Source of the DNA: Herbaspirillum sp. SJZ107
GTDB taxonomy: Bacteria; Pseudomonadota; Gammaproteobacteria; Burkholderiales; Burkholderiaceae_D
Reading direction: 5' to 3'
Assembly: GCF_006715485.1 (NCBI RefSeq)
Contig: NZ_VFNH01000001.1
Span: forward strand, 496,001 to 560,000
Length of the DNA stretch: 64,000 nt
Shown here one piece after another: positions 20,120-28,079 of this stretch. The position numbers and the translations under genes are program-made. The notes beneath the pieces were generated by a model. It was not told the DNA's origin. It did not search any database and saw nothing but the letters and a program-made list of their open reading frames with translations. Every line of letters begins with the position of its first letter. The stretch's first letter is position 1.

Positions 20120-20854
20120 ATGAAGACGATCGTTGCGGCACTCGCATTCACGCTGGCGGCCGGCAGCCCGCTGTTGAGCACCGAGGCGTCGGCCCAGACC
20201 GCCACCGCGCCGAGGCTGCTTGACGAGGGCAGGTACGGCCAGCTCGAACGCTGGCTCGGCGCCGGCGAACTGAATCTCACCAATGTGTATACCCGGCAGG
20301 CCGGCGACACCTCGGCCCAGTTCCATGCCGGCGCCGACGGCGAAGGTCCGACCTTCACCCTGCTCGAAGTCACCAACACCGCCGGCAACACCTACCTGGT
20401 GGGCGGCTACAACCCGCAAAGCTGGGCGGCGGACGAGGGCTGGCACGAAACCATCCGCGATGCGCAGCGCACGGCCTTCCTGTTCAATTTCACGGTGCCG
20501 GCCGTGTACCGGCAGATCCTGTCCGGCTACATCCTGCCCAGCCAGGGCCAGCGCCAGACCTTCAACGAAATGGAATTCGGCCCGGTGTTCGGCTCCGGCC
20601 CCGACCTGTTCGTCAACGACCGCCTCGACACCGCGCTGTCCTGGCAACTCAGCTACGGCAACCCGCTCGACGAACGCCTCAGCATCATCGACCGCAGCAT
20701 GAACGGCGAGACGGTGCGCGTCGACGCGCTGGAAATCTATGCGATCGCGCCGGTGCCCGAGCCGGCGGCCTGGACGATGCTGCTGGCCGGGATCGGGGCG
20801 GCGGGCGCGCTTGTGCGCCTGGCACGCAAACGCGGGGAGGGCATGCCGGCGTAA
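20120..20854 (+). CDS. PEP-CTERM protein with TLD-like domain
   Basis: A 244-residue exported protein: signal peptide at residues 1-26 (ends EASAQ), then a domain with TLLEVTNTAGNTYLVGGYNP followed by QSWAADEGW and AFLFNFTV. This resembles the TLD (TLDc) fold core, where GGY-x-S/P-x-SW is followed by a FLFSL strand; that match is my reading, not a search result. The C-terminus has VPEPAAW, a hydrophobic stretch and RLARKR, the PEP-CTERM sorting tag for exosortase. GGAGGA lies just before ATG 20120. It is eight bases upstream of a TIGR03790-type gene, so they are probably co-expressed. Function unknown. Confidence 0.82.
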   Translation: MKTIVAALAFTLAAGSPLLSTEASAQTATAPRLLDEGRYGQLERWLGAGELNLTNVYTRQAGDTSAQFHAGADGEGPTFTLLEVTNTAGNTYLVGGYNPQSWAADEGWHETIRDAQRTAFLFNFTVPAVYRQILSGYILPSQGQRQTFNEMEFGPVFGSGPDLFVNDRLDTALSWQLSYGNPLDERLSIIDRSMNGETVRVDALEIYAIAPVPEPAAWTMLLAGIGAAGALVRLARKRGEGMPA

Positions 20855-20861
20855 TTGCCCG

Positions 20862-21890
20862 ATGACCATGGCGCGCATCGTCGCCGGTCTTGCCATCGCG
20901 CTCGTGGGCGCGCCGGCCGGCGCCCAGCCGGCCACCGCCCTGCAATCCGGCCAGCTGGCCATCGTCATCAACGATGCCGACCCGCACAGCGTTGCCGTCG
21001 GCGCCTACTACCGCCAGCGCCGCAACATCCCCACGGCCAACGTGGTGCACGTGCGCATCCCGGGCAAACCGCATGCGCTCGACCCGGCACGTTTCCAGCT
21101 GCTGAAGCAGCAGATCGACGCCGGGCTCGGCCCCGATGTGCAGGCGGTGCTGATGATCTGGACCGCACCCTACCGGGTCGCCTGCAACGGCATCACCGCC
21201 GCCTACACGCTCGGCTACGACGCCGCCCAGTGCGCCCGCACCTGCGCCCCCGGCCAGCCCAGCGCCTATTTCAATGCCGCGACGCGGCGCCCGTTCAGCG
21301 AGCTGAACATGCGGCTGTCGATGCTGCTGCCGACCGAATCGGTGGCGCAGGCCAGGGCGCTGATCGACCGCGGTACCGCAGCCGGGTTCCGGACGCTGCC
21401 GGCCACCGCCTATTACCTGGCGACGTCGGACAGCGCACGCAACACGCGCGCTGCCTTCTTTCCGGCGCCGGGCCGGATCGCGGCGCGCCGGCTGAACACG
21501 CGCACCCTGCGCACCGATGCGCTCGAGGGCGCGCGCGACATCCTGATCTACCAGACCGGCAAGGCCGCAGTCGACAAGCTCGACACGCTGGACTTCGTGC
21601 CCGGCGCACTGGCCGACCACCTGACCTCGTTCGGCGGCGACCTGCTCGACAGCGCAAGCCATGCCGGTCAGATGAGCAGCCTGCGCTGGCTGGAGGCCGG
21701 GGCCACCGCCAGCTACGGCACCGTCAGCGAACCCTGCAACTACTGGCAGAAGTTCCCCAATCCATCGGTGTTGTTCAAAAACTACGTCCAGGGCAACAGC
21801 GCCATCGAAGCCTACTGGAAGAGCGTGGCCTGGCCGGCCCAGGGACTTTTCATAGGGGAACCGCTGGCCGCACCCTACGCCCGGCGCTGA
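20862..21890 (+). CDS. TIGR03790 family protein (exosortase-associated, unknown function)
   Basis: The product has 342 residues with a signal peptide (MTMARIVAGLAIALVGAPAG, then AQ). I recognise it as the TIGR03790 family, known to occur only in genomes that carry exosortase. Conserved-looking parts are QLAIVINDADPHSVAVGAYY, RNIPTANVVHVRIP, VQAVLMIWTAPYRV, LDSASHAGQMSSLRWLEAGA, YGTVSEPCNYWQKFPNP and YVQGNSAIEAYWKSV. The last third (GATASYG, then Y-x-x-G-N-S-x-x-EAYW, then FIGEPLAAP) is laid out like the end of gingipain-like C25 peptidases; that is a distant analogy. No PEP-CTERM tag. A second possible start is 20868. Confidence 0.78.
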   Translation: MTMARIVAGLAIALVGAPAGAQPATALQSGQLAIVINDADPHSVAVGAYYRQRRNIPTANVVHVRIPGKPHALDPARFQLLKQQIDAGLGPDVQAVLMIWTAPYRVACNGITAAYTLGYDAAQCARTCAPGQPSAYFNAATRRPFSELNMRLSMLLPTESVAQARALIDRGTAAGFRTLPATAYYLATSDSARNTRAAFFPAPGRIAARRLNTRTLRTDALEGARDILIYQTGKAAVDKLDTLDFVPGALADHLTSFGGDLLDSASHAGQMSSLRWLEAGATASYGTVSEPCNYWQKFPNPSVLFKNYVQGNSAIEAYWKSVAWPAQGLFIGEPLAAPYARR

Positions 21891-21902
21891 GCACAATCTG
21901 CA

Positions 21903-21939
21903 GCACATTCGATGTGCATTAGTCCGGATGGGCTAATGC
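21903..21939. promoter_or_regulatory. Two adjacent inverted repeats between gene pairs
   Basis: GCACAT-TCG-ATGTGC (21903-21917) overlaps the left arm of a larger hairpin, GCATTAGTCC at 21916-21925 with GGGCTAATGC at 21930-21939 around a GGAT loop (one G-T pair). No T-run follows, so it is not a typical intrinsic terminator. It may be an operator or mRNA-stabilising hairpin upstream of the nuclease gene. Confidence 0.4.
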
Positions 21940-22035
21940 GTGGTCATGATGTTGTCAATTAACGCATTTAATATCCGTACTGTAAGTTCCTTACTGACAA
22001 CCTCAACAAAACCTGACCCTGACCAGGACCCTTCC

Positions 22036-25035
22036 ATGACTCCTCGTGCATCACATTCCGTTCCCGTACGCATGACCGTACTGGCCGCCCTGCTGGCCGG
22101 CCTGTCGGCATCGGCGCTGGCCGCGCCCGGCGACGTCGTCATCAGCCAGGTGTACGGCGGCGGCGGCAATTCCGGCGCGACCCTCAAGAACGATTACATC
22201 GAGCTGTTCAACCGCAGCAGTGCCGCGGTCGACCTCAGCACCTGGAGCGTGCAGTACGCATCCAGCACCGGCAACAGCTGGGCGCTCACCCGGCTGACCG
22301 GCACGATCCAGCCAGGCCAGTATTACCTGGTGCAGGAAGCTGCCGGCAATGCCGGCAGCCAGAACCTGCCGCAGCCGGATGCGACCGGTACCCTGGCAAT
22401 GGCGGGTGGCGCCGGCAAGGTGGCCCTGGTCAGCAGCCAGACGGCCCTGAGCGGCACCAACCCGACCTCGGCCACCCTGCAGGATGTGGTGGGTTATGGC
22501 AGCGGCACCAATTTCTACGAGGGCAGCGGCCCCACCGGCACCCTGAGCGCCACCCTGGCCGCGCTGCGTGCCGACGGCGGCTGCACCGACAGCAACAACA
22601 ACGCGGCCGATTTCAGCACCGCAAGCCCGAGCCCGCGCAACAGCGCCAGCCCGTACAAGCTGTGCGCCGGTGGCGGCGGCACGCCGGATCCGGTCGCCCA
22701 GCCGATCGCCCTGAACTGCCCGACCAGCATCAGCGGCCGCGCCGGCACCGCCTTCTCGGGCGTGCTGCGTGCCAGCGACCCGGACAGCATCGTCAATGCC
22801 GCCAGCATCACCGGCGGCGCCCGTGCCGGCATCAGCCTGACCGGCTTCACGGCGGCCGGCGCCGATGGCGGCAGCGCCTCGGCCTCCCTGTCGGTCGACG
22901 CCAGCGTTGCCGGCGGCAACTACCCGGTCGCGGTGACCTTCACCAACGACGACGGCCAGTCGGCCAGCTGCACGGTCAACGTGCTGGTCTCGGGCGAGCA
23001 GACGATTTCGCAGCTGCAGGGCAGCGGCGCCACCAGCCCGTTCAACAACACCGTACAGACCACCACCGGCGTGATCACCAAGCTGCTCGGCAGCGGTTAC
23101 TACATCCAGGATCCGGCCGGCGACAACGACCCGACCACCCCGGACGCGATCTATGTCTACACCGGCAGCGCCGCCGCCCCCGGCAAGGTCGGCGACCTGG
23201 TGCGCGTGACCGGTACCGTGACCGAATACACCCCGACCGGCGCCCCGCGTTCCTACACCGAGATCAAGGACATCACAGCCAGCGCCAACCTCGGCACCGG
23301 CCAGCCGGTCGGCATTACCAACGTCCGGCTGGGTGCGGAAGACCTGCGCCGCTACGAAGGCATGCTGGTGCGCTTCAGCGGCGCGCTGACCGTGAACGGC
23401 AACGGCTTCCTGGGCGACCGCGGCGAGCTGGTGCTGGGCAATGGCCGTCTCGAAACCCCGACCAACCGCTTCCGTCCGGGTCCCGAAGCGAATGCGCTGG
23501 CGGCCGCCAACGAACGCAACATGGTGGTGCTGGACGATAACAGCTTCACCACCCCGGCCCACATCCCCTACCTGTTCCAGGACCAGACCGTGCGTGCCGG
23601 CGATACCGTCAACGACCTGGTCGGCGTGCTCGACTTCGGCGCGATCGGCGGCGGCGGCGGCTGGTACAAGCTGCAGCCGACCGACACACCGACGTTCAGC
23701 CGCACCAACGTGCGTGAAGCGGCCCCGACCGTCGCCGCGGGCAACGTGCGCGTCGCCAGCGCCAACGTGCTGAACTTCTTCACCACCTTCACCAACGGCC
23801 GCGACGTCAACGGCGCCAGCGGCCAGGGCTGCAAGATCGGCAACTCGACCTCGGCCGGCAACTGCCGCGGCGCCGACAACATGGACGAGTTCGTGCGCCA
23901 GCGCGACAAGATCGTCAACGAACTGAAGGCGATGGACGCCGACGCCGTCGGCCTGATGGAAATCCAGAACAACGGCGACTTCGCGGTGGGCTACCTGGTC
24001 AACGCGCTGAACGCGTCGATCGGCAGCACCGTCTACGCCTACGTGCCGCAACCGCCGGCCACCGGCACCGACGCCATCCGCGTGGCGATGATCTACAAGC
24101 CGGGCAAGCTGACCCTGGTCGGCGGCGCCATGTCCGACAACGACAGCGTCAACAACCGTCCGCCGATGGCCCAGACCTTCAAGGTCAACAGCAACGGCGC
24201 CAAGTTCTCGCTGATCGTCAACCACCTGAAGTCGAAGGGCAGCTGCGGCGGCGGCACCGGCAACACCGACAGCGGCGACGGCCAGGGTTGCTGGAACCTG
24301 ACCCGCGTGCAGCAGGCCACGCGCCTGGCGCAATACTTCATCCCGGCCGTGGTGGCCGCGAGCGGCGATGCGGACGTGCTGGCAGTGGGCGACTTCAACT
24401 CCTACGGCCACGAAGACCCGATCGCCTACCTGACCAGCAATGGCATGGTGAACGAACTGGAACGCTTCGTGCGCCCGAACGGCACCCCGTACTCGTACGT
24501 GTTCGACGGCATGAGCGGCTACCTCGACCACGCGCTGGCCAGCACCTCGCTCGACCCGCAGGTGACCGGCGTGACCGAATGGCACAACAACGCGGACGAA
24601 CCGGAAGCGATCGACTACAACATCGGCGACACCGCCGACGACCCGTACGTCAACAACGCCTTCCGCGCTTCGGACCACGACCCGGTGGTGGTGAGCCTGA
24701 ACCTGGCCGGTGCCACGACCGATGTGACCTCGAGCGTGAAGATCGTCCAGTCGGGCTTGAAGGGTAACGTCCTGACCGGCAAGGTCAGCGGCACGGTGAC
24801 CATCACCAATACCACGTCCGCCCCGATCAGCGGCCCGCTGCAACTGCGCCTGGATGGCTTGCCGTCCAGCGTCACGCTCGACAACCGGACCGGCATGCAG
24901 AACGGTACGCCGTACATCACGATCAGCACCGGCACGCTCGCGCCGGGCGCCCAGGCCACCGTGACGACGTCGTTCAGCAATCCGACGAAGATCCAGTTCT
25001 CGTACACCCCGACCATCATCAGCGGTACCTTTTAA
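22036..25035 (+). CDS. ExeM/NucH-type extracellular endonuclease
   Basis: A 999-residue secreted protein. After a signal peptide ending ALA-AP (from ATG 22036, or 22072 inside it) comes a lamin-tail-like domain (VVISQVYGGGGNSGATLKND, about residues 35-150). An Ig-like segment (about 225-320) and an OB-fold region (QTTTGVITKLLGSGYYIQDP, about 350-450) follow. The endonuclease/exonuclease/phosphatase fold starts near 560, with RVASANVLNF, GLMEIQNNGD, LIVNHLKSKG, VGDFNSYG and FRASDHDPVVVSL giving the Asn, Glu, His, Asp/Asn and His-Asp catalytic set. Such enzymes degrade extracellular DNA, for example in biofilms. No PEP-CTERM tag is visible. AGGA lies before the start. The adjacent PEP-CTERM gene begins 12 bases later. 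Confidence 0.88.
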   Translation: MTPRASHSVPVRMTVLAALLAGLSASALAAPGDVVISQVYGGGGNSGATLKNDYIELFNRSSAAVDLSTWSVQYASSTGNSWALTRLTGTIQPGQYYLVQEAAGNAGSQNLPQPDATGTLAMAGGAGKVALVSSQTALSGTNPTSATLQDVVGYGSGTNFYEGSGPTGTLSATLAALRADGGCTDSNNNAADFSTASPSPRNSASPYKLCAGGGGTPDPVAQPIALNCPTSISGRAGTAFSGVLRASDPDSIVNAASITGGARAGISLTGFTAAGADGGSASASLSVDASVAGGNYPVAVTFTNDDGQSASCTVNVLVSGEQTISQLQGSGATSPFNNTVQTTTGVITKLLGSGYYIQDPAGDNDPTTPDAIYVYTGSAAAPGKVGDLVRVTGTVTEYTPTGAPRSYTEIKDITASANLGTGQPVGITNVRLGAEDLRRYEGMLVRFSGALTVNGNGFLGDRGELVLGNGRLETPTNRFRPGPEANALAAANERNMVVLDDNSFTTPAHIPYLFQDQTVRAGDTVNDLVGVLDFGAIGGGGGWYKLQPTDTPTFSRTNVREAAPTVAAGNVRVASANVLNFFTTFTNGRDVNGASGQGCKIGNSTSAGNCRGADNMDEFVRQRDKIVNELKAMDADAVGLMEIQNNGDFAVGYLVNALNASIGSTVYAYVPQPPATGTDAIRVAMIYKPGKLTLVGGAMSDNDSVNNRPPMAQTFKVNSNGAKFSLIVNHLKSKGSCGGGTGNTDSGDGQGCWNLTRVQQATRLAQYFIPAVVAASGDADVLAVGDFNSYGHEDPIAYLTSNGMVNELERFVRPNGTPYSYVFDGMSGYLDHALASTSLDPQVTGVTEWHNNADEPEAIDYNIGDTADDPYVNNAFRASDHDPVVVSLNLAGATTDVTSSVKIVQSGLKGNVLTGKVSGTVTITNTTSAPISGPLQLRLDGLPSSVTLDNRTGMQNGTPYITISTGTLAPGAQATVTTSFSNPTKIQFSYTPTIISGTF

Positions 25036-25047
25036 GGAAGTCCATTC

Positions 25048-25638
25048 ATGTTCAAATTCAACTCGATCCTGAGCCGTTCGCTGCTGGCACTGGCGCTGGC
25101 TGCCGGCAGCGCAGCTGCCGTCGCCGGACCGACTTACCACGTCGACATCAACACCGCGTCCCAGGCTGGAAACAACGGCGGCCTGCTGCTGTCCTTCCTC
25201 GGCCTGGACAACAGCGACGCCGTCGCGACGATCGATCATTGGACCGGCAGCTTCCTGGGCACCGGCATGGCGGTCAACGATGCCTTCGTCAACTACGATG
25301 CGGCTTCGCTGACGATCGCCAGCGGCTACAACGCCTACGTGTTCGACGTTGCCTTCGGCGGCCACTTCGGCTTCGACGTCACCTTCGATATCGACGTCGG
25401 TCCGGTCGGCAGCAACTTCGGCGTCTCGCTGACGGACGACATGTACGGCTCCATCGCCGACGATATCGTCAGCATTGCATTCCAACAGGACCAGCCAGTG
25501 TCGGTTGCGGCCAACGCCAGCTACGCCACCGTGACCCCGGCCGCCGTCGGCGCCGACGTGCCGGAACCGGCCGACTGGGCACTGGTCATGAGCGGCCTGG
25601 GCCTGATGGGCTTCGCACTGCGCCGCCGCACTCGCTAA
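25048..25638 (+). CDS. PEP-CTERM protein (NF038129-like)
   Basis: A 196-residue exported protein: signal peptide to about residue 26 (AAAVAG), then a beta-rich domain starting TYHVDINTASQAGNNGGLLL. The C-terminus has DVPEPADW, a hydrophobic stretch and RRRTR, the PEP-CTERM tag. The YHVDI...T opening reminds me of the NF038129 group of PEP-CTERM proteins, an assignment from memory. It has no Cys. It should be exported by Sec and processed by exosortase B, ending at the cell surface or in the EPS matrix. AAGGAAG precedes ATG. It is probably in the same transcript as the nuclease gene, and a terminator follows. Confidence 0.85.
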   Translation: MFKFNSILSRSLLALALAAGSAAAVAGPTYHVDINTASQAGNNGGLLLSFLGLDNSDAVATIDHWTGSFLGTGMAVNDAFVNYDAASLTIASGYNAYVFDVAFGGHFGFDVTFDIDVGPVGSNFGVSLTDDMYGSIADDIVSIAFQQDQPVSVAANASYATVTPAAVGADVPEPADWALVMSGLGLMGFALRRRTR

Positions 25639-25663
25639 GCCACAGGCTGAGCTTGCTGTAAGG

Positions 25664-25698
25664 AAACCACCTGTCCGGCGACGGACAGGTGGTTTTTT
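25664..25698 (+). terminator. Intrinsic terminator
   Basis: A 14-bp perfect stem (25664-25677 with 25682-25695) is closed by a GCGA tetraloop and ends in a T-rich tract. It ends the nuclease/PEP-CTERM transcript. Confidence 0.93.
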
Positions 25699-25912
25699 AT
25701 CGCTTGTATCCTTTTCACAACTGCCGGTGTTTGCTGCCGCGCATCTCTTGATTCACCTCAAAACCCGCTTCCCTCTAGGCGCTATGCCTATTTGCCATTT
25801 ATTCGCGGAAGCTCTAAATGCTCCAAACAAATCATATTGTTCAGTTGGTCTTGCATCGTGCATATTAAAATCTGGCAGCTGCAAACATAGATCAATGTTT
25901 TAGGATAGCCGT

Positions 25913-26659
25913 ATGTCCGCACACGTCCTCGTGGTCGACCCCGATCCCGCCATCCGCCAGTTGCTGGCGTTGAACCTGACGCGCGCCGGCCACGACGCCG
26001 CCAGTTGCCTCGATGCCGAATCGGCGCTGGTCTCGATCGACGAGCATCCGCCCGAAATGCTGCTGCTGGAATGGGACTTGCCAGGCCAGTCCGGCCAGGC
26101 GCTGATCCGGCGCCTGCGCGCCGGCGCCGCCACGCGCGAGCTGCCGATCATCATGCTGTCGGCGCGCGCCGGCGAGCACGACAAGATCCTGGCGCTGGAA
26201 TCCGGCGCCGACGACTATCTCACCAAACCCTTCAATCCGCGCGAATTGTTGGCGAGGATTGGTGCCGTGTTACGGCGGCGGTCTCCGCCGACGCAACACG
26301 GCGCCGATGCGCTTCTTCAACCTCATGTGGTGCAGATGGCCGGCCTGCGCCTCGACCCCGGCACCCAGCGCGTGATGGCGGGGGCGCGCCAGGTGGCCCT
26401 GGGGCCGGTCGAGTTCCGCCTGCTGAATTTCCTGATGCATCACCCGGAGCGCGTGCATTCGCGTTCGCAGCTGCTCGACCAGGTATGGGGCCGCCATGCG
26501 GTGCTCGACGAGCGCACCGTCGACACCCACGTCGGACGGCTGCGCAATGCGCTGCAGCCGAGCGGCCACCAGCAGCGCATCGAAACCGTGCGCGGCAGCG
26601 GCTACCGCTTCGTTGCCTGGCGCGCCCAGGATGCCTTCGGCTGGGACAGCGCCGCCTGA
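25913..26659 (+). CDS. OmpR/PhoB-type response regulator with degenerate receiver
   Basis: A 248-residue protein with an N-terminal receiver (1-122) and a C-terminal winged helix (about 145-240, with VEFRLLNFLMHHPERVHSRS and RGSGYRFVAW). Numbering coincides with PhoB: the switch residue Ser83 and Lys105 (YLTKPF) are present. The phospho-acceptor position 53 is Glu (LLLEWDLPG), and the acidic pocket reads Asp9-Pro10 instead of two acidic residues. It is therefore probably not phosphorylated; Glu53 could imitate the active state. No histidine kinase is nearby. It sits 17 bases upstream of the EpsA-type regulator gene, which suggests joint control of EPS or PEP-CTERM genes. Confidence 0.88.
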   Translation: MSAHVLVVDPDPAIRQLLALNLTRAGHDAASCLDAESALVSIDEHPPEMLLLEWDLPGQSGQALIRRLRAGAATRELPIIMLSARAGEHDKILALESGADDYLTKPFNPRELLARIGAVLRRRSPPTQHGADALLQPHVVQMAGLRLDPGTQRVMAGARQVALGPVEFRLLNFLMHHPERVHSRSQLLDQVWGRHAVLDERTVDTHVGRLRNALQPSGHQQRIETVRGSGYRFVAWRAQDAFGWDSAA

Positions 26660-26676
26660 GCACCCTGCACCGATCA

Positions 26677-27438
26677 ATGGAACCGGTCGTCATCCTCAGC
26701 CGCCTGGAGCAGGAGTACCTGCTGCGCGCGATCGAAGCCGGGGTGCGCGTGGCCAGTCTGCATCAATTATTCCTGTGGACGCAGGGCCAGCTGCAGGCAT
26801 TGCTGCCGCACGCCGTGCTGGCCTGCATGCAATTCGCGCCGGGCGGCGCGCTGCTGGGCATCGACTGCCTGCATGGCACGGTGCTGGCGCCCGCCGCCCT
26901 GGCCGCGCTGGGCGGCCGCCGCGACGGGCTGGCACTGCGCATCGCGCGCCATTGCATGGGGAGCGGCCGCCTGCCGGCACTGTTCGATGGCGGCGACAGG
27001 GAGGAAGAGGGCGCGCAGGTGCTGGAAGGCTTCCGCGCCGAACTGGGGGCGCTCGGCTTCGACAGCGTGCTGGCCCACGGCACCGGCCAGACCGCGGCCG
27101 GCGCCAGCGTGTTCGTCCTGTTCGGCCTGCCGATGCGGCCGAGCGCGCGCCACGCCTACTTCCTGGAATTGCTGGTGCCGCATTTGCACCTGGCGCTGGC
27201 ACGGCTGCCGCCCCATGGCGGTTCGGCGGCGGCGCCGGCGCGCAGCCTGAGTGCGCGCGAGACCGAGATCGTCGGCTGGCTGCGCGAAGGAAAGAGCAAC
27301 GACGAGATGGGACAGATCCTGGGCATCAGCGGGCTGACCGTCAAGAACCACCTGCAGCGCATCTACCGCGCGCTCGGGGTCAGCAACCGCGCCCATGCGC
27401 TCGCCCGCTGCATGGAATTGCGACTGCTGGAAGGATAA
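26677..27438 (+). CDS. epsA: EpsA-type LuxR-family regulator of the XrtB EPS system
   Basis: The 253-residue product has an N-terminal domain of about 180 residues (SRLEQEYLLRAIEAGVRVAS, LHQLFLWTQGQLQALLPHAV) and a C-terminal LuxR helix-turn-helix from residue 189 (LSARETEIVGWLREGKSNDE, then GLTVKNHLQRIYRALGVSNR). I recognise the XrtB/PEP-CTERM-associated regulator EpsA, first described with methanolan genes in Methylobacillus. The start at 26677 is the first ATG after the upstream stop; the longer frame lies inside the response regulator gene. It likely controls transcription of the EPS operon and PEP-CTERM genes; its signal is unknown. Confidence 0.85.
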   Translation: MEPVVILSRLEQEYLLRAIEAGVRVASLHQLFLWTQGQLQALLPHAVLACMQFAPGGALLGIDCLHGTVLAPAALAALGGRRDGLALRIARHCMGSGRLPALFDGGDREEEGAQVLEGFRAELGALGFDSVLAHGTGQTAAGASVFVLFGLPMRPSARHAYFLELLVPHLHLALARLPPHGGSAAAPARSLSARETEIVGWLREGKSNDEMGQILGISGLTVKNHLQRIYRALGVSNRAHALARCMELRLLEG

Positions 27439-27460
27439 GGGCTTCCAGCAGGCGGCAGAA

Positions 27461-27808
27461 TCAGGACTGCGAGACGTCGGCAGCGGCGCGCTGCATGGCG
27501 GCATAGCGCCAGGCTTCGGCATTGGCGTCGATGATGCGCGGGCCGTTGCAGCCGTCGGCGGCGCAGTCCGGCTGGGGCATGGTGGCCGACGCGGTCGGCA
27601 CGGCGGTGCTGCCGGCGGCGGCCGAACCGGTGGCGGCGCCGGTGCTGCCGCTGCCTGCTGCAGCGGACACGTGGACGCTGGTGGTGGCAGAGCCGGTCTG
27701 GATCGAGGCGGCGCTCTGGGTCGGCAGCTCATCCTGCGGACCGCCGCAGGCAGCGAGGAGGGCGGCGAGGGAGAGGGCGGACAAGGTGCGGAGAGTCAGG
27801 AATTTCAT
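27461..27808 (-). CDS. Small lipoprotein, unknown function
   Basis: A 115-residue protein with a lipoprotein signal (MKFLTLRTLSALSLAALLAA then C), so it is probably anchored in a membrane. The middle is a low-complexity Ala/Ser/Thr/Gly linker. The C-terminus has DCAADGCNGPRIIDANAEAW with two Cys four residues apart. It is convergent with epsA. An ATG at 27820 would add four residues; 27808 is preferred because the candidate promoter places the transcript start only about 26 bases upstream. Conserved domain not recognised. Confidence 0.65.
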   Translation of the reverse strand: MKFLTLRTLSALSLAALLAACGGPQDELPTQSAASIQTGSATTSVHVSAAAGSGSTGAATGSAAAGSTAVPTASATMPQPDCAADGCNGPRIIDANAEAWRYAAMQRAAADVSQS

Positions 27809-27841
27809 GATGGCTGGCAATAGCTGCGATATGGATGAGCT

Positions 27842-27872
27842 ATTGTAGCCACACTCTTTTTCCGTGCGTCAA
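27842..27872 (-). promoter_or_regulatory. Candidate promoter for the small lipoprotein
   Basis: On the minus strand TTGACG (27867-27872) and TACAAT (27842-27847) are separated by 19 bases. The -10 match is good and the spacing long. Transcription would begin near 27834. Confidence 0.5.
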
Positions 27873-27984
27873 CTTTTTAACTTAACTTTGTGTAAATCGT
27901 CTCCTCACGTTTAACAATTCATGCTAGATGCACGAAGTTAAAAGATGATCTGAGGAAATATCCCTATAGAAATAAAACCTTCCG

Positions 27985-28061
27985 GAACGTCAACGTAGCG
28001 TCCATGCGACGTTCGGTTACGCATGCATACAGGCCAACGCACGCTTGACGTTCGTCATGAC
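27985..28061. promoter_or_regulatory. Repeated GACGTTC boxes
   Basis: GAACGTC at 27985-27991 faces GACGTTC at 28008-28014; a second GACGTTC lies at 28047-28053 followed by the palindrome GTCATGAC (28054-28061). All lie upstream of the lipoprotein start at 28080. They may be regulator sites or transcript hairpins. Confidence 0.3.
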
Positions 28062-28079
28062 GGCACGGATGATCTAACC

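Noticed and set aside
22051..25485. 1144-codon minus-strand frame
   Set aside because: Antisense to the nuclease gene; low-complexity composition with no signal or domain.
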